Below, one piece after another: positions 47,701-58,950 of a stretch of 64,000 nucleotides of DNA. The notes beneath the pieces are model-generated. The model did not search any database. It was not told where the DNA came from and saw nothing but the letters and a program-made list of their open reading frames with translations. The position numbers were made by a program, and so were the translations under genes. How positions within the stretch are numbered: the stretch's first letter is position 1; each line of letters starts with the position of its first letter. Source of the DNA: Chondrosia reniformis (Eukaryota > Porifera > Demospongiae > Chondrillida > Chondrillidae); contig OX359195.1 of the NCBI GenBank assembly GCA_947172415.1, positions 2,418,001-2,482,000 on the forward strand. Reading direction: 5' to 3'.

Positions 47701-50700
47701 CGCCTGTTCTACACCACACAGAAGGGAACCTTTCAAGGGTGGACCAATTGGCCTGCAGGAGATCTTGGAGTACAAGCCTGTGCGACCTCCAAGGAAACGC
47801 ATCCTGCTAGAAGGAGAGCCTGGTATAGGCAAGTCCACTCTGACCAAACAGCTGTGCTACCAGTTTGCTGAGGGTACATTTGCCAGTGAATACAAGCTAG
47901 TCATTCGAGTAGTACTCCGAGGTCTCCCTTCCGATACCACACTGAGTGTAGAGGACCTAGTTCGTAGCTGTACCAGTGATGTTGGGGCAAGTCTTGTTGA
48001 AGAAGATGTGTCCACTTTGAGTCGGTACATCACAACCAACAAGGGAAAGGGCACACTGTTCATCATGGATGGCTACGATGAGTTCCCTGAAAAGCTACAG
48101 GAGAAATCTCTGGTTGCAGACATTATAAATGGCAAGACTCTCCCCCAGTCATCCTTCATCATCACATCCCGACCACGAGCATCAGCCCCTCTACACGACA
48201 AGATAGACAGACGCATCGAGGTGAGTGGATTTGAAGAGGAAGAGATTGAGCAGTTCATTAGAAAGTACTACAGAGAGTCATCTAGTTCTCTAGCTGATGC
48301 TTTACTAGCAAGGCTGAACTCTACTATGCCTCGAATCAAAGCCATGTGCTTCATCCCTCTGATCCTGCTGATGACATGTTATGTCAATGATGTCCTTGAT
48401 GCCCCTCCCGATACAATCAGTAATCTATTTAAAAGCATCATCTGCCTCACTGTGAAGCGACACTTTGAGAAGAATGGAGTGAAAATGGAAATTGTCAGTT
48501 TTGAGGATGTCCTGCGACTCTGTCCCCGTTTGACCAAACTGAGTCAACTTGCCTTGGATGGTGTGCTGAAAGATGTCATCATTTTCCCCAATCTGAAGCT
48601 GTCAGAAGATGATCATTTTGGTCTAATGAACTGCATCTCTTATCGAAGTGCCTTTGGTGGAGTCACTGGATCGTACCACTTTCTTCACAGAACAGTTCAA
48701 GAATTTCTTGCAGCTTGTGCAGTCAAGCAGTTACCTGCTGAGGAACAGGGAAAGTTCTGGAAAGAGAGACTTGTTCTTGGGTACAACAAGTATGGCAAGT
48801 TTGTCTTATCAGACTCCAACTACGAGATGCCATTCCTTTTCTTCTGCGGCATTGGAGGACTAGAGAATGATGCTGTGAGAGACCTTTTGTTTGAGCCACT
48901 TGCATTTACCAATGATCACAGGTTTGCTGAAGGGACCCCTTTCCCTGAGATTGCTACAGCAGTAGCAGAGAGCAGAAATGAAGAGCTTTGTCCAAGGGTC
49001 ATGGAGTATTGCAGTGATGCTGACATTGGATATCTCAGTCCCCATCAGCTCAACAGTTTAGCTTACCTGATGACCATCAGCAGACACATCAAACGACTTA
49101 CAGTTAGGAACTCATCTTATTCAACTGATGCAAATCAAATTGATTCCTTTATTCAGCAAATATCTGGAAAGGTGACATATTTGGAAGAAGTCACAATTGA
49201 AGGTGAGTTGATATTGTAAGTTGAGATGTGTGAATAAATACTTCTGTAGACTGTTGACATGCCATATATGGAAGAAGTTACAAATTAATAGATTCAGTAC
49301 AGTGTGTATTGATTACTACTAATACCTTCAGCTTGTGATTATCTTTGAAGTGTGAATATTCGACTGGACTGATGACACTAATCACTTCTATTTCCTTCTA
49401 TAGATTCCTCAGAGAATCTAGAATCTGTTCTACTTCAAAACTTTCTAAAGTTGCCAAGTTCACTAAATAAACTGACCTTTCAAGTAACAGAGATGGGTAA
49501 GAGATGGGTAAGTTTCCAACTCCAAGTATAGTTTTATGGCTTCTTGAATTGTGTTGTTTTGTAAGTGTTTACCAAACTTATATACAGAACATTTATGTAA
49601 GTAAATAGTACTGTTTAATATACATGGTACATATTTTATATCTGTACAGATATCTGAGAGAAGAGATTACATTTCAGTAATGTCCGACGTTGTTTCATTT
49701 CATTCAAAGAGACTTGAACACCTTGCGATACATTTCGATAGTGAGTCATATCAAATGTGTATGTCAATGGAATGTAATGTCTTCTCGTTAGTATTGTGTG
49801 AATATCATTGAAAGTGATCATCTAAATATAGTCACATGTGACAGTCACTAGTGTGTGTACATACTGCACAAGTCTGAGTTACTTGTGTTGTCATTCACTG
49901 CACAAGTCATGTTGTGAGGTTGCTAACTTTAAATGATACCACAAACTATATCCTTTCTTGTTGCTATGTAGTTCTTAATGAGAATGTGAAGGCAAGTGAG
50001 ATAATGAGCTCAGTAGTTACTTGTCATCAGTTGAAATCTCTTAGTCTGGAGAGTGTCAACTTTACACATAAAGACTTAAAGGTCTTACTTGACAACCTGT
50101 CACAATTGGTTACCATGGAGATGATTGGATGTGATTATGAAGGTGGTGCTATGGATGCCAGTGTCAATGTGAGTTGTGGAATGAATACAAGTGTAAAGAA
50201 CAATAAAACCTCTCTACAGAACAACTAATATTTTATTTTTAGAAAGTGAATCTTTATGGACAAGTATTTAGTCTATTAATAGTAAATATTGTATTTGGTC
50301 AGTGGTCACTTTATATTTGTTCCATTCCACTGAAATGTGTTCATATTCTATCCAGCTATATAGTGTATCATGTATGTGATACAAACCAGTGAATGCAGCT
50401 ATGGGACAACTCTATATCAGCTGTAGTCACTACATGTGATTGGTTGCTGGTCACTTGAGATCTCACTGTATGACACTTGTGTGCAGTGTTAAGTGTGAAT
50501 GTCGAGATATGTCTTCATGTGTAGTAATTCTCTACTTGTATATATTGTTATTCTTGAGTGATCCATCAACGTCTTTATACTCTAGTGCGTTAGGAGGCAC
50601 CCCAGTCTGGAAGATGTGACATTAAGTTGGGAGTGTAGTGTGAATTTGATTAAAGTGTTCTTGTTTGGTATCAAAGACAGACTAAACATGAAGAAAGTAA

Positions 50701-53100
50701 ATGTTGACTTTACTGAATGTTCATGTAAGTGTATTGTTATCAAAATATTCAAGTCTATTGATCTCTAATGAATGTTTTTATACATTTTGGGTGAATATTG
50801 TAGTAAAGTTGTTATAACTTCTTAACTTGTCAATATGAGGTCTAGTCCTGATAACCTGGTGGTGTGTGATTGTATGTAGTATATTTTGTAACTTTTGTAG
50901 ATGCTGATTGTGTAGAGTTACTACCATGTGTTGTGAGTTGTATGAAGAAGAGCTCACTAAAGACACTTTGTCTCAGTGGGATGAAAGGAGTGCCACAATG
51001 TTGTGAAATGTTTGACTGTCTTAGAAGCAGTGAAATAGAAGAGTTTGAGTTTGAACTTAAGTACAAAACTTCATTACCTGTGAGTGTGATGATGATATAT
51101 AGAATATATAGAATACTATCTTCTCCACTTCACTCTCCCCATTCACCACTCTGGCCCATACACACCTAACACTATATCCCCTCATAACTATATAGCCCTT
51201 GTATGTGTATCTGAAATGAGTTCCAAGTGTATCTAGACAAGATCTGTGAAAGGTTGTGCAGAAGCTACTGACTAGTATTGCTTCTCAAGTATATGGACAT
51301 AACTAACTTATCTTTAGAGGGTTCACTTTGTTACTCCTGTTTAATTGATAATGTGTAGCAGTCTTATGGCTATCCCATTGTTGATCCAAATAATCCCAAA
51401 TAATTGTTATGGTTGTTTCAAATAATAATTAATTAAAAAAATGTTCTTATACAAAAGTTATGTAATAACTGTATTGTTTATCAGTGAAAGTGTTCATTTG
51501 AGAAGAGAGAGGTGTGTCTTGTGTGGTGCAAATTAGTTCAAATGGTCAATCCTTCTGACCAGTCCAATCCATTTGATTATTAGAGAGTGCTCTGCTCATT
51601 CACTGTTCTCTCAGATCAACTGGTATGTAGAGACTGGAAGTGCTGTCTTATTTCCATGTAGTTATTCCATCCACACAATGTTTACATCATGTCAGCTAAC
51701 CTTGTTCTGAGCAGAAGACATTTTATTGTTATATCCACTCAATTTTGAGGGAATATTTCAGTTGAAACTTTTGTATAGTGTATTCTCATGTGTATATCAC
51801 ATCTCTGTTATGTGTGGTGTATACAGGAAGGTCTCACTGATCTTGTTGAGTGTGGAGTTGGACAGTGCAGGACACTCAGGAAGGTCACCATGGGAGCTGG
51901 TGGACATCAAACACTGACCTCCAGTATATTGAAGGGAATGATCCAGAATCCTTCATTGGAACAAGTTGAACTGATAGAATGTGACTTTGAAGGTTGGTTT
52001 TATAACATTATGTACACAATGTATTGCCTATGGACTTAATAAATTTCATCAACTATGAGGATCATGTACTCTATACAGTCATCTCAATAGAATGGTTGTG
52101 TTCAGTTAAGTGTCCCTTTCAAGTGATTAGTAGCCAATGTATAGCCTCTCTCTGCAACATTTCAAACTATTACATAAACATTTAATATAAATTTGTAGTG
52201 TGTTAATGTACTGTAATCTGATTGGTTCCTTCATCTGACAGGAAATAAAGCATTACTAATGGGACTGTTACAGAGTAAAAGGGAATTAAAGAGTGTTAGA
52301 TTTGGTCACTCCTTTCTAAAATACAATACCAAATTTACCTATACATGTTTCAACATCACATCGAAGGACATTGCTAATGCTATTGGATGTCTACGTGACA
52401 ACACTTCATTGAAAGAACTCACCATCATTCACCAGTCTGAGGTACACTTGACTGCCTATCACTAGTAAATATTACTTTCCCTTACTTATTAAAGGTATAT
52501 CCAGTCTGCTTATTACAAAGTTTAGGTTTATTTGACTAGCTTGTTCCAGTCTATGTCCTCTGAGTGTTTTAGATTAGGTAATCACTTCATATTGTAGTAC
52601 ATGTATTTAATTGTACTGGATACACTTGTACAGAATATCCAGGATGTCACTGAAAAAGATGTCTTGACATCAGTTGAACAAGCTGTCAAGGAGAACACTA
52701 CACTAGAGAGGTTGACAGTGAATAGTGATTTGGGTAAAATGAACTGTAGGAATGTTGCAGAGAGCATTTTAAAGGGAGCAGCAGCCAATCAGAATCTCAG
52801 AGAGTTGGAACTGGTGATGAATGAGGACTACAAAGAATATGCTCCTAAACAGGAAGTGATTGATAATGTAAGAAAACTCAACAATAAATTGAGACTCATT
52901 GTTGGGTCAGGTAAGTGAATGTCTTTCATCATCTGTTTGTACATGTAATAGGTAGTTTGGTTAACAGTAGATTTACTAATTTTAATCCAAATAGTGTCAC
53001 ATGTGGACTGTGTTATTTATAGGAATACGTTATATTATGTAACTTGTGAATATGCAATTCTTCTCTTTTAGTTCCAGGGCCATTTGATTACTACTTGTGA
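44735..53100 (+). CDS. NLR2: CARD-CARD-NACHT-LRR innate receptor-like protein, intact
   Basis: Fifteen exons in phase: 44735-45044, 45256-45297, 45538-45681, 46048-46368, 46899-46960, 47543-49202, 49404-49507, 49650-49740, 49972-50168, 50586-50724, 50901-51079, 51827-51992, 52242-52441, 52634-52910, 53072-53100; 1306 residues. Residues 1-103 or so form a CARD-like helical bundle (VSEFLQKSLHPALEG, ANKFLYSLLEGD). A short basic exon (PLPKKPKYSD) and the QTEPQVSQTAD repeat linker follow, then a second CARD-like fold (VIAFLDKHRESHIKYCD). NACHT begins near residue 375 with Walker A GEPGIGKST and Walker B LFIMDGYDEFP. The rest is about eight exons of ribonuclease-inhibitor-type LRRs. Cytosolic NLRs use the LRRs for sensing, NACHT for ATP-driven assembly and CARDs to recruit CARD adaptors or caspases; the ligand is unknown. 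Confidence 0.85.
45564..45675 (+). repeat. 33-bp coding tandem repeat in NLR2 exon 3
   Basis: Three copies of QTEPQVSQTAD and a partial fourth, nearly identical at the base level to NLR1 16464-16565. Confidence 0.85.
46529..46590 (+). pseudogene. Fossil of the MGN start exon inside an NLR2 intron
   Basis: ACTCGTGTTCTCACTTCTTT, then TATGTTAGTT and the start-exon bases, parallel the start of NLR1 (15745-15795) and NLR3 (58920-58960), but the start codon reads AAG instead of ATG. It lies between exons 4 and 5 of NLR2. Confidence 0.65.
47030..47153. repeat. Long near-perfect hairpin in an NLR2 intron
   Basis: Two arms of about 58 bases (from GAAAAATAGGGGAACTTTAA to its inverse) around a loop of about 8 bases, with only two or three mismatches. 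Related diverged sequence (AAGATCAGCTTTTGATC) occurs at 5905-5930 and 55755-55785. Confidence 0.8.
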
Positions 53101-53909
53101 AACAGATTTTTATTATTCTTGTTATTGTTTGAACTCGTGACCAATTATTTTGTATAAGTAATTAGAGTTATTAGAGAAGAGAGTCAGTTGTAAAGAGAAA
53201 TGATATATAGGTCTGCTATTTAGTAATTCCACTTCAGTCTCCTAGCAACCAGTCATATATGGATGGAGTCCACCTTCTAATGTGTAGAGGTATACATGTA
53301 GAGGTATAGTTGTCTATTTATACCTTGTATGGCCTCCCACTGGTCCACCATGCTCAGTAACTTTAAAGAATTATAGATAAAACTCATCATTGTATAATAC
53401 GTATGATATCAGTAGACGCGTGATAAAAATGTATTGAAAATATTTTCAATGTTCAATTCAAGGTACAATTCTTCTCTTTTTGCCAGATGTTTATTATAAT
53501 TATACTTGTGAAACAGATTGTTATTGTTTCAAACTGTTTGTACTCACAATTAATTAACCTTAAGCTTTTGTTTGAAACAATGCATTTTCTATATAAGTTG
53601 TTGAATAGCAATTAACTTTATATTCAGTCTCCTAGCAACCAGTCCCATGTGGGTGGGGTCTACCTTGTATTTTCCATTCAGTCTCCTAACAACCATTCCT
53701 GTCTACATATGCCTCCCACTGGTTACCATTTGAAGAGATAACATGAGAGAATGAGAGAACAGTAAATATGCATCTCGCATTGGTAATGTGAATGATATAG
53801 AAGATGAGAGAAGAATTATAGATATATATATAAGCTTAATTTAAAACTCATCATCTAGCTTATGCGTATGATATCAACAGATCTAGATACTAAAATTATT
53901 TAAAATATT
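53101..53909. other. Tail-to-tail spacer between NLR2 and FNBP4 copy 2
   Basis: Contains internally duplicated blocks (CTCCTAGCAACCAGTC near 53238 and 53630) and matches the spacer after NLR1. No gene seen. Confidence 0.6.
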
Positions 53910-54059
53910 TTCAATGTTCAATTCAAGATACACAAGTATTATAACAAGTTAATTGTTCTGATGCAGTCCTGACCACTTCTGTAAGAGTGATGTGGTGGTC
54001 TTTCCTTTCCTTCCCTGTACACTAACTTTAACCTGCAGAGGAAGTACGTAGGGCATCAT

Positions 54060-56811
54060 TCATTTACAAGTAACACTATTGACTACTACTTGGTAGCAGA
54101 CCTTCTTTGATTTCTTCTTCTTTGGTTCTGAATCACTGTCCAGACTGGGACTGCCTTCTCTTGACCCCACAGCACCTTCACTGGTCACCTACAGATGTTA
54201 CACGTCCATTTCAGTATAGAGAGATCCCTCTAAAGTGATCACCCTGGACCATATATAGTTTGAAATGTACCCTTGTATTGTGAGGAACATGGATCATTTG
54301 AGTGTTCGTGTTTCAGACATGTACATTGGGACGTTGACACTATTTGTTTTCACAGCATCCTAAGATTCTAGCCATCTTATATGGGAGGAGTTCATTGGAC
54401 TATGTGGCATCTTTAGTATAGCTTTTACACTGCAGCTGTCTTTTACACTTTTAATGTTTGTAATAGCCTTAGATACCTTTCAATTTTAAAATATTTTATT
54501 ATTAAAGTGCTATAGTGTATAGTGTTAATAAGTTATGGTCAATATTTTACTCCTCCTAAGTGTATATACTTTTCATACACTAGTGTAAAACTGAGATTAA
54601 TGGTTAAGCACTTTTAATCACTACTTCATGTATACAATATTTTTATGAAAAGAAATGAACTTGAAAGTTATGATCATGGCAATACAGCAATTTTAATTGT
54701 GTAGTGATTAACATTAAATATATATATTTCTATTGTAAGCATGCAGACAATCAAGGTTATTTTATTATAGAAAGATCCTTCTAAAATAAAAACCCTTGGC
54801 CATATAATTGTTTAGTCAGTACATAGGGGTACTCCAAGCAATGACAATGTATGTATGTGTTTCACAGAGTAGTTGAATTAATATAGAAATTTTCATTACA
54901 CTATGTGACAGCTAGTACATCAGGTGCAACTCCCCAAAATCATGAATCATGAAAATTTTCTCCGCCATTTTTCTTGAGTTTCACATGATTAGCTCTCACT
55001 CTCAGTAATAGTGAAATAAGAATCACATTTATTCTGAGGACCTTTTCAAAGATTCACAAAAATTTCTATCCTCAAAAATATCCCACTTTATGGTACCAGT
55101 TTATGTGATATGTACTGTATAGTTCACATGAGCAGACTTACATCACTCAATCTTCCGGGAGGACCCACTGGACCATAATAAATTTGAGGCTCAGCTTTAA
55201 CTATAAATTCTTCAGGATCGCTCTCACTTTCATCTTTCTCTGCTTCTTCATCTGGAGGAGGAGATGCGGCGTTGGAGGAGAGGGAGGGATTTCCCCTTCT
55301 TCTAAGGGAGGGGGAGGGGGAGGAGGACCTTGCCACACCCCCTCAACTGTAGGCAGAGCAATTAATTCTTCAACACCTACAGTAATGTACATAAGAAGTT
55401 CATTTCATGGCAGGTAGGTAAGGTGGAATTATAGTAAATCCTGTGAAAGAGGTCACCTTAATAGACCAGTTACCTCCTTATTATGGTCACCTCTTAAAGT
55501 TCTAGTTAAATGATACATGTACATGTATATGAATAATCTTACTTTTTCAACATGCTACATCTGAAAGGTCTATAGGGAACTATATAAACCTAATGAGAAC
55601 TTTGGAAGAGTTTTTGCCTTATATATGTCTCCTGAGGAGCTCAATGAGCTAATGGATGGAACTGTAGCTCCCTTAATAGAAACCAGGAAGACTCTGGTTC
55701 CCATTAAGTGAAATTTCCGAACTCCAGAGTCCGCTGATGAGACATCGGAACCTAAGATCAGCTTTTGATCCGAAAGTCCGTAATTTGTTCATGATATAGC
55801 TTATATATATACCTGGTGGAGGTGTGGTCTCTCTTGAGTGGGAGGAGTGTACATTATATACTTGGTGGAGGTGTGGTTTCTCTTGAGTGGGAGGAGTGTA
55901 CATTTTTCTGGCTTTTGATTGGAGTCTGTTCCTCACTAGCTTCTCTTCCCTGTCCTATGGCCCCGCCCTCTGTGACGTCATCAGAGGGAAAGTCCCATGA
56001 AGCCTTATCAGTGACAGCATTATAGTAGTAATACCTTTCAAAATCACTACATTACAATGGAAGAAGTGATATTGTGTCACTAGAGGAACTGAATAGAGTT
56101 TAGTATAAAAGCACTGAAAAGCAATAGAAATGTTCAATGATTGCGACTACATCATATGTAAATATTTAAATGTTAGACACTAAATTTAATAAGAAAATAG
56201 ATAATTCTTTGATCAGTAAAATGTACATATGTTGGAAGATAACAATTCGAATTACTCATTACCATGGCAACTCACACCTCCTAGCTGACTACATCAAACT
56301 TTTTCTGCCATGAGGAAATCCCTATAATCAAACTTCCCTCTGGTGTACTGAATGAGTTACTATGTCTCTAGGGAGACTAGTGCAAGCCACACTTTCAGAG
56401 GCTTAGTTTCAAAGATTTATTACAGCACAGTTTGTCAGTTTAAATGTCATCTGATTATCATGTGATCTGAAGTGGGTATACCAAATGCATAAAGCACCCA
56501 CCTATCCCAGACAAAAGTCCATCCAGTTGGAGCTACTTGAGTCTCATATTCTTTCAAGGCAAGGGTAGTTTCCTCTAATTTCTGCAAGAGATATTGTGTT
56601 GGTAACACCCCCTCTCTCCAATCATTGACTCTGACCTGTAAAATGAGATGCTACGGTAACCTGACAATAGTGGAGAAGAGCAGTGCAATATATTATATGT
56701 ACAAACCTCAACCTTGATTAATTCTATAATAAGTGGATGTGTTCCCATGGTAACAGCTCCTAATAGGGCTAGTCTCTTTAAAATCATTTTACAAGTGAGC
56801 TCTGTAGTCTC
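54060..56811 (-). pseudogene. FNBP4: FNBP4-like gene copy 2, 5'-truncated and frameshifted
   Basis: Exons 56811-56707, 56635-56502, 56046-55862, 55376-55142 and 54188-54060 correspond to exons 5-9 of copy 1 with the same phases. The second WW domain (GWTFVWD, YYYYNAVTDKASWDFPSDD) is intact. Exons 1-4, including the first WW domain and acidic region, are missing; an insertion (56925-57690) occupies the place. The proline-rich exon lacks the stop of copy 1 (it reads GVWQGPPPPPPP) but has lost one base near 55270, turning PPTPPSPPPDEEAE into PPTPHLLLQMKK and a stop. The far end of the duplication continues as intron sequence at 57691-57980, matching 8465-8750. Confidence 0.8.
55810..55905. repeat. 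Two-copy version of the 49-bp minisatellite
   Basis: Paralog of 5961-6253 with two units instead of six. The donor here reads CCAA/GTATAT. Confidence 0.8.
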
Positions 56812-56924
56812 CTAATACAGTAATAGAGAAGAGAGGAAAAACACAAAGAAGCAATTGCTAGGAATCTTATGACCATCTTTAATTTTTTGAACATTTCGAC
56901 AGGGCGCATCATGGCGCATCATGG

Positions 56925-57690
56925 ATATACTAGAAGTAGGGATCGATGCGCTCAAACATAGAAGTGATGTGTATAGTTAAGTTTCAGTATGCCACTTTTG
57001 CAATGTTAGCCTTACCATATGATCACTTTCTTGTTTCGTTACTTTTTCTAGATGTGATAGGTACTGTTGCAGGGACTGCCATCCCTACTTCTCATTTCAT
57101 TTTTTAAATGCTTTTATTTACTTGTATTCCTTCTTTTTTGTAATGTTATATACTTATTAAAATTAGTTTTGTAATTTTTTTTGGCGAAAACTCGAAATAT
57201 AACGTCGTAGTCGAAGGCAATCAGGAGATGACCAAGAACTCCTAATTAGAAAATGGCGACAAAAAGGTTCCAATTTGCTTACGCGCCACCGAAAACCGTC
57301 TTTGCACAAATCGTTTGAAGACAGAAAGGTGCCTATTCCCTAGTTGCTAAAACTTTTAGACGATATGCCCCTAAAATGTATTTATCTACAAGCGCGTTTA
57401 TGCACTAGCGTGAAATAAAAGGAAGAATAATAAGAAGAATAAGAAGAAAATGAGGAAAACCGGAAGTAGGCCTGAAACCGTTTTACAAACTTGGAGCCTT
57501 TATGCGCTCTTGAAAACAGCTTCCCTCAATTGAAATTGTACAAAAAAGACACATTATGAGTTTAAAAGAGGTAAAAACGCATTCGCTGCCTACTTATAAG
57601 GTAACCCGTAATACATTGAATACGGCATCCATTTTTTTTTCGGGCCATCCCTACTTAGAGAGTACTACCGTACTCTCTGATATTCATATA
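56925..57690. mobile_element. Insertion of dispersed AT-rich repeat in FNBP4 copy 2
   Basis: Breaks the alignment with FNBP4 copy 1 (7250 on one side, 8465 on the other). Contains GAAGTAGGGATCG near 56932 and its inverse near 57085, and ends with GGCCATCCCTACTTAGAGAG. Similar to 26140-26680 in inverse orientation. No gene. Confidence 0.65.
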
Positions 57691-57980
57691 TTTGTTTAGT
57701 ATACAATTGTAAAGTGAGTTTTATGGAGTTACTGAAAAAGGTCTTAAAAAAGAGTATACTCACAGCTTGTTTAAACATTTGCTGAATCAGCATATTTCGT
57801 GATTCTTACATGAATTACTAACTGATAGCAACTACACATATGTACATGTATACAGTTAAAATAAGACAACCACAACTATATTTCTAAAAAATAAGCAAAC
57901 AATTTCTGTACTTCGTGATTAATCGTCAGATGGTTTTAAAATCATCATGACTACAAAAATGACGTTATAAGAGCAAAGGT

Positions 57981-58950
57981 TAAAAAATATACACACGCCT
58001 AAATCCGTATGAGATTGAATCTCCTCTGAGGGATGCTGCATGAGGATAAGACAATGTAGTATCTCCTCTTTCTCCTCCTGAAAGCTGCCGCCTGTCTGTC
58101 TGTCCCTCTGTATTGTAGAGAAGAGATCTCGTACATATTAAATGTATACAGTCCTTGGTTCAGACCAGCTCCAAGTCACGTAATACAAATGTAAGTATTG
58201 CGAGTAGCTAACTGTTCAGGGCTATCTTCTCCAGCGTATCCCGGCCTCAATGAAGAAGATCCGACGTATACAGTACGAAAGTGGAGAATTAGTTAAGAGT
58301 TACATTCACAGACAATTAAATTCGAAGTTGTCGCTGTAGTGTTTAATGTCCTCCACCTTACATAGACATCTTAACCTTGTTCCAACACGCTATGAGGTCA
58401 GCCGAGGGGGACTCCCTGGGGTAGGCTTCCACATAGTTCGGCATAGTTTCTTGTACGTGCCTGATCGTCGAGTGTGTCGTTAGGTAAGATTTCTGACTTG
58501 ACACTCTAAGACATTGTCTTCTTATATCCTAAACTGAACGTTGACGTGTCTCTGGTCATAAGGACGAGACCTCGTTTTGGTTGAGTTGGAGGTTAGTTGA
58601 ATCAAGTACATTCTAGTCCAATCAGGTAGCCATTTTGACTGTAGAAAAACCAGATAGACTGATAGGTTGTGGAACTAGAAACATTTCCAACTGTTATTCC
58701 ATTCAGCGTTTCAAAGCTTAATAGATAGTCCTGTGTGTAAGTGGAATAATAACTAATCGTTCCATTCATAACGCGTAGCTACACCAGCTGCGCGGCCGAT
58801 CTCTCTAAATGTTTATTTGACAAACTGTTCTAATCTGAGACTAGCTGGGAAATAAGTAATGTTTGTGAATGGAGTGCTACTCAGTAGAGCGTGGTAACGA
58901 TAACCTGATCTTTATTTACTTTACTCGTGTTCTCTCTTCATGTTATAGTT
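57981..58950 (+). promoter_or_regulatory. NLR3 upstream region with conserved leader block
   Basis: Aligns with the NLR1 and NLR2 upstream regions. The E-box is altered to TCACGTAA (about 58175). The GACGAGACCTCGTTTTGG leader block (about 58561) ends in GGAGGTTAGT, and TTATAG lies two bases before the ATG. Confidence 0.5.
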
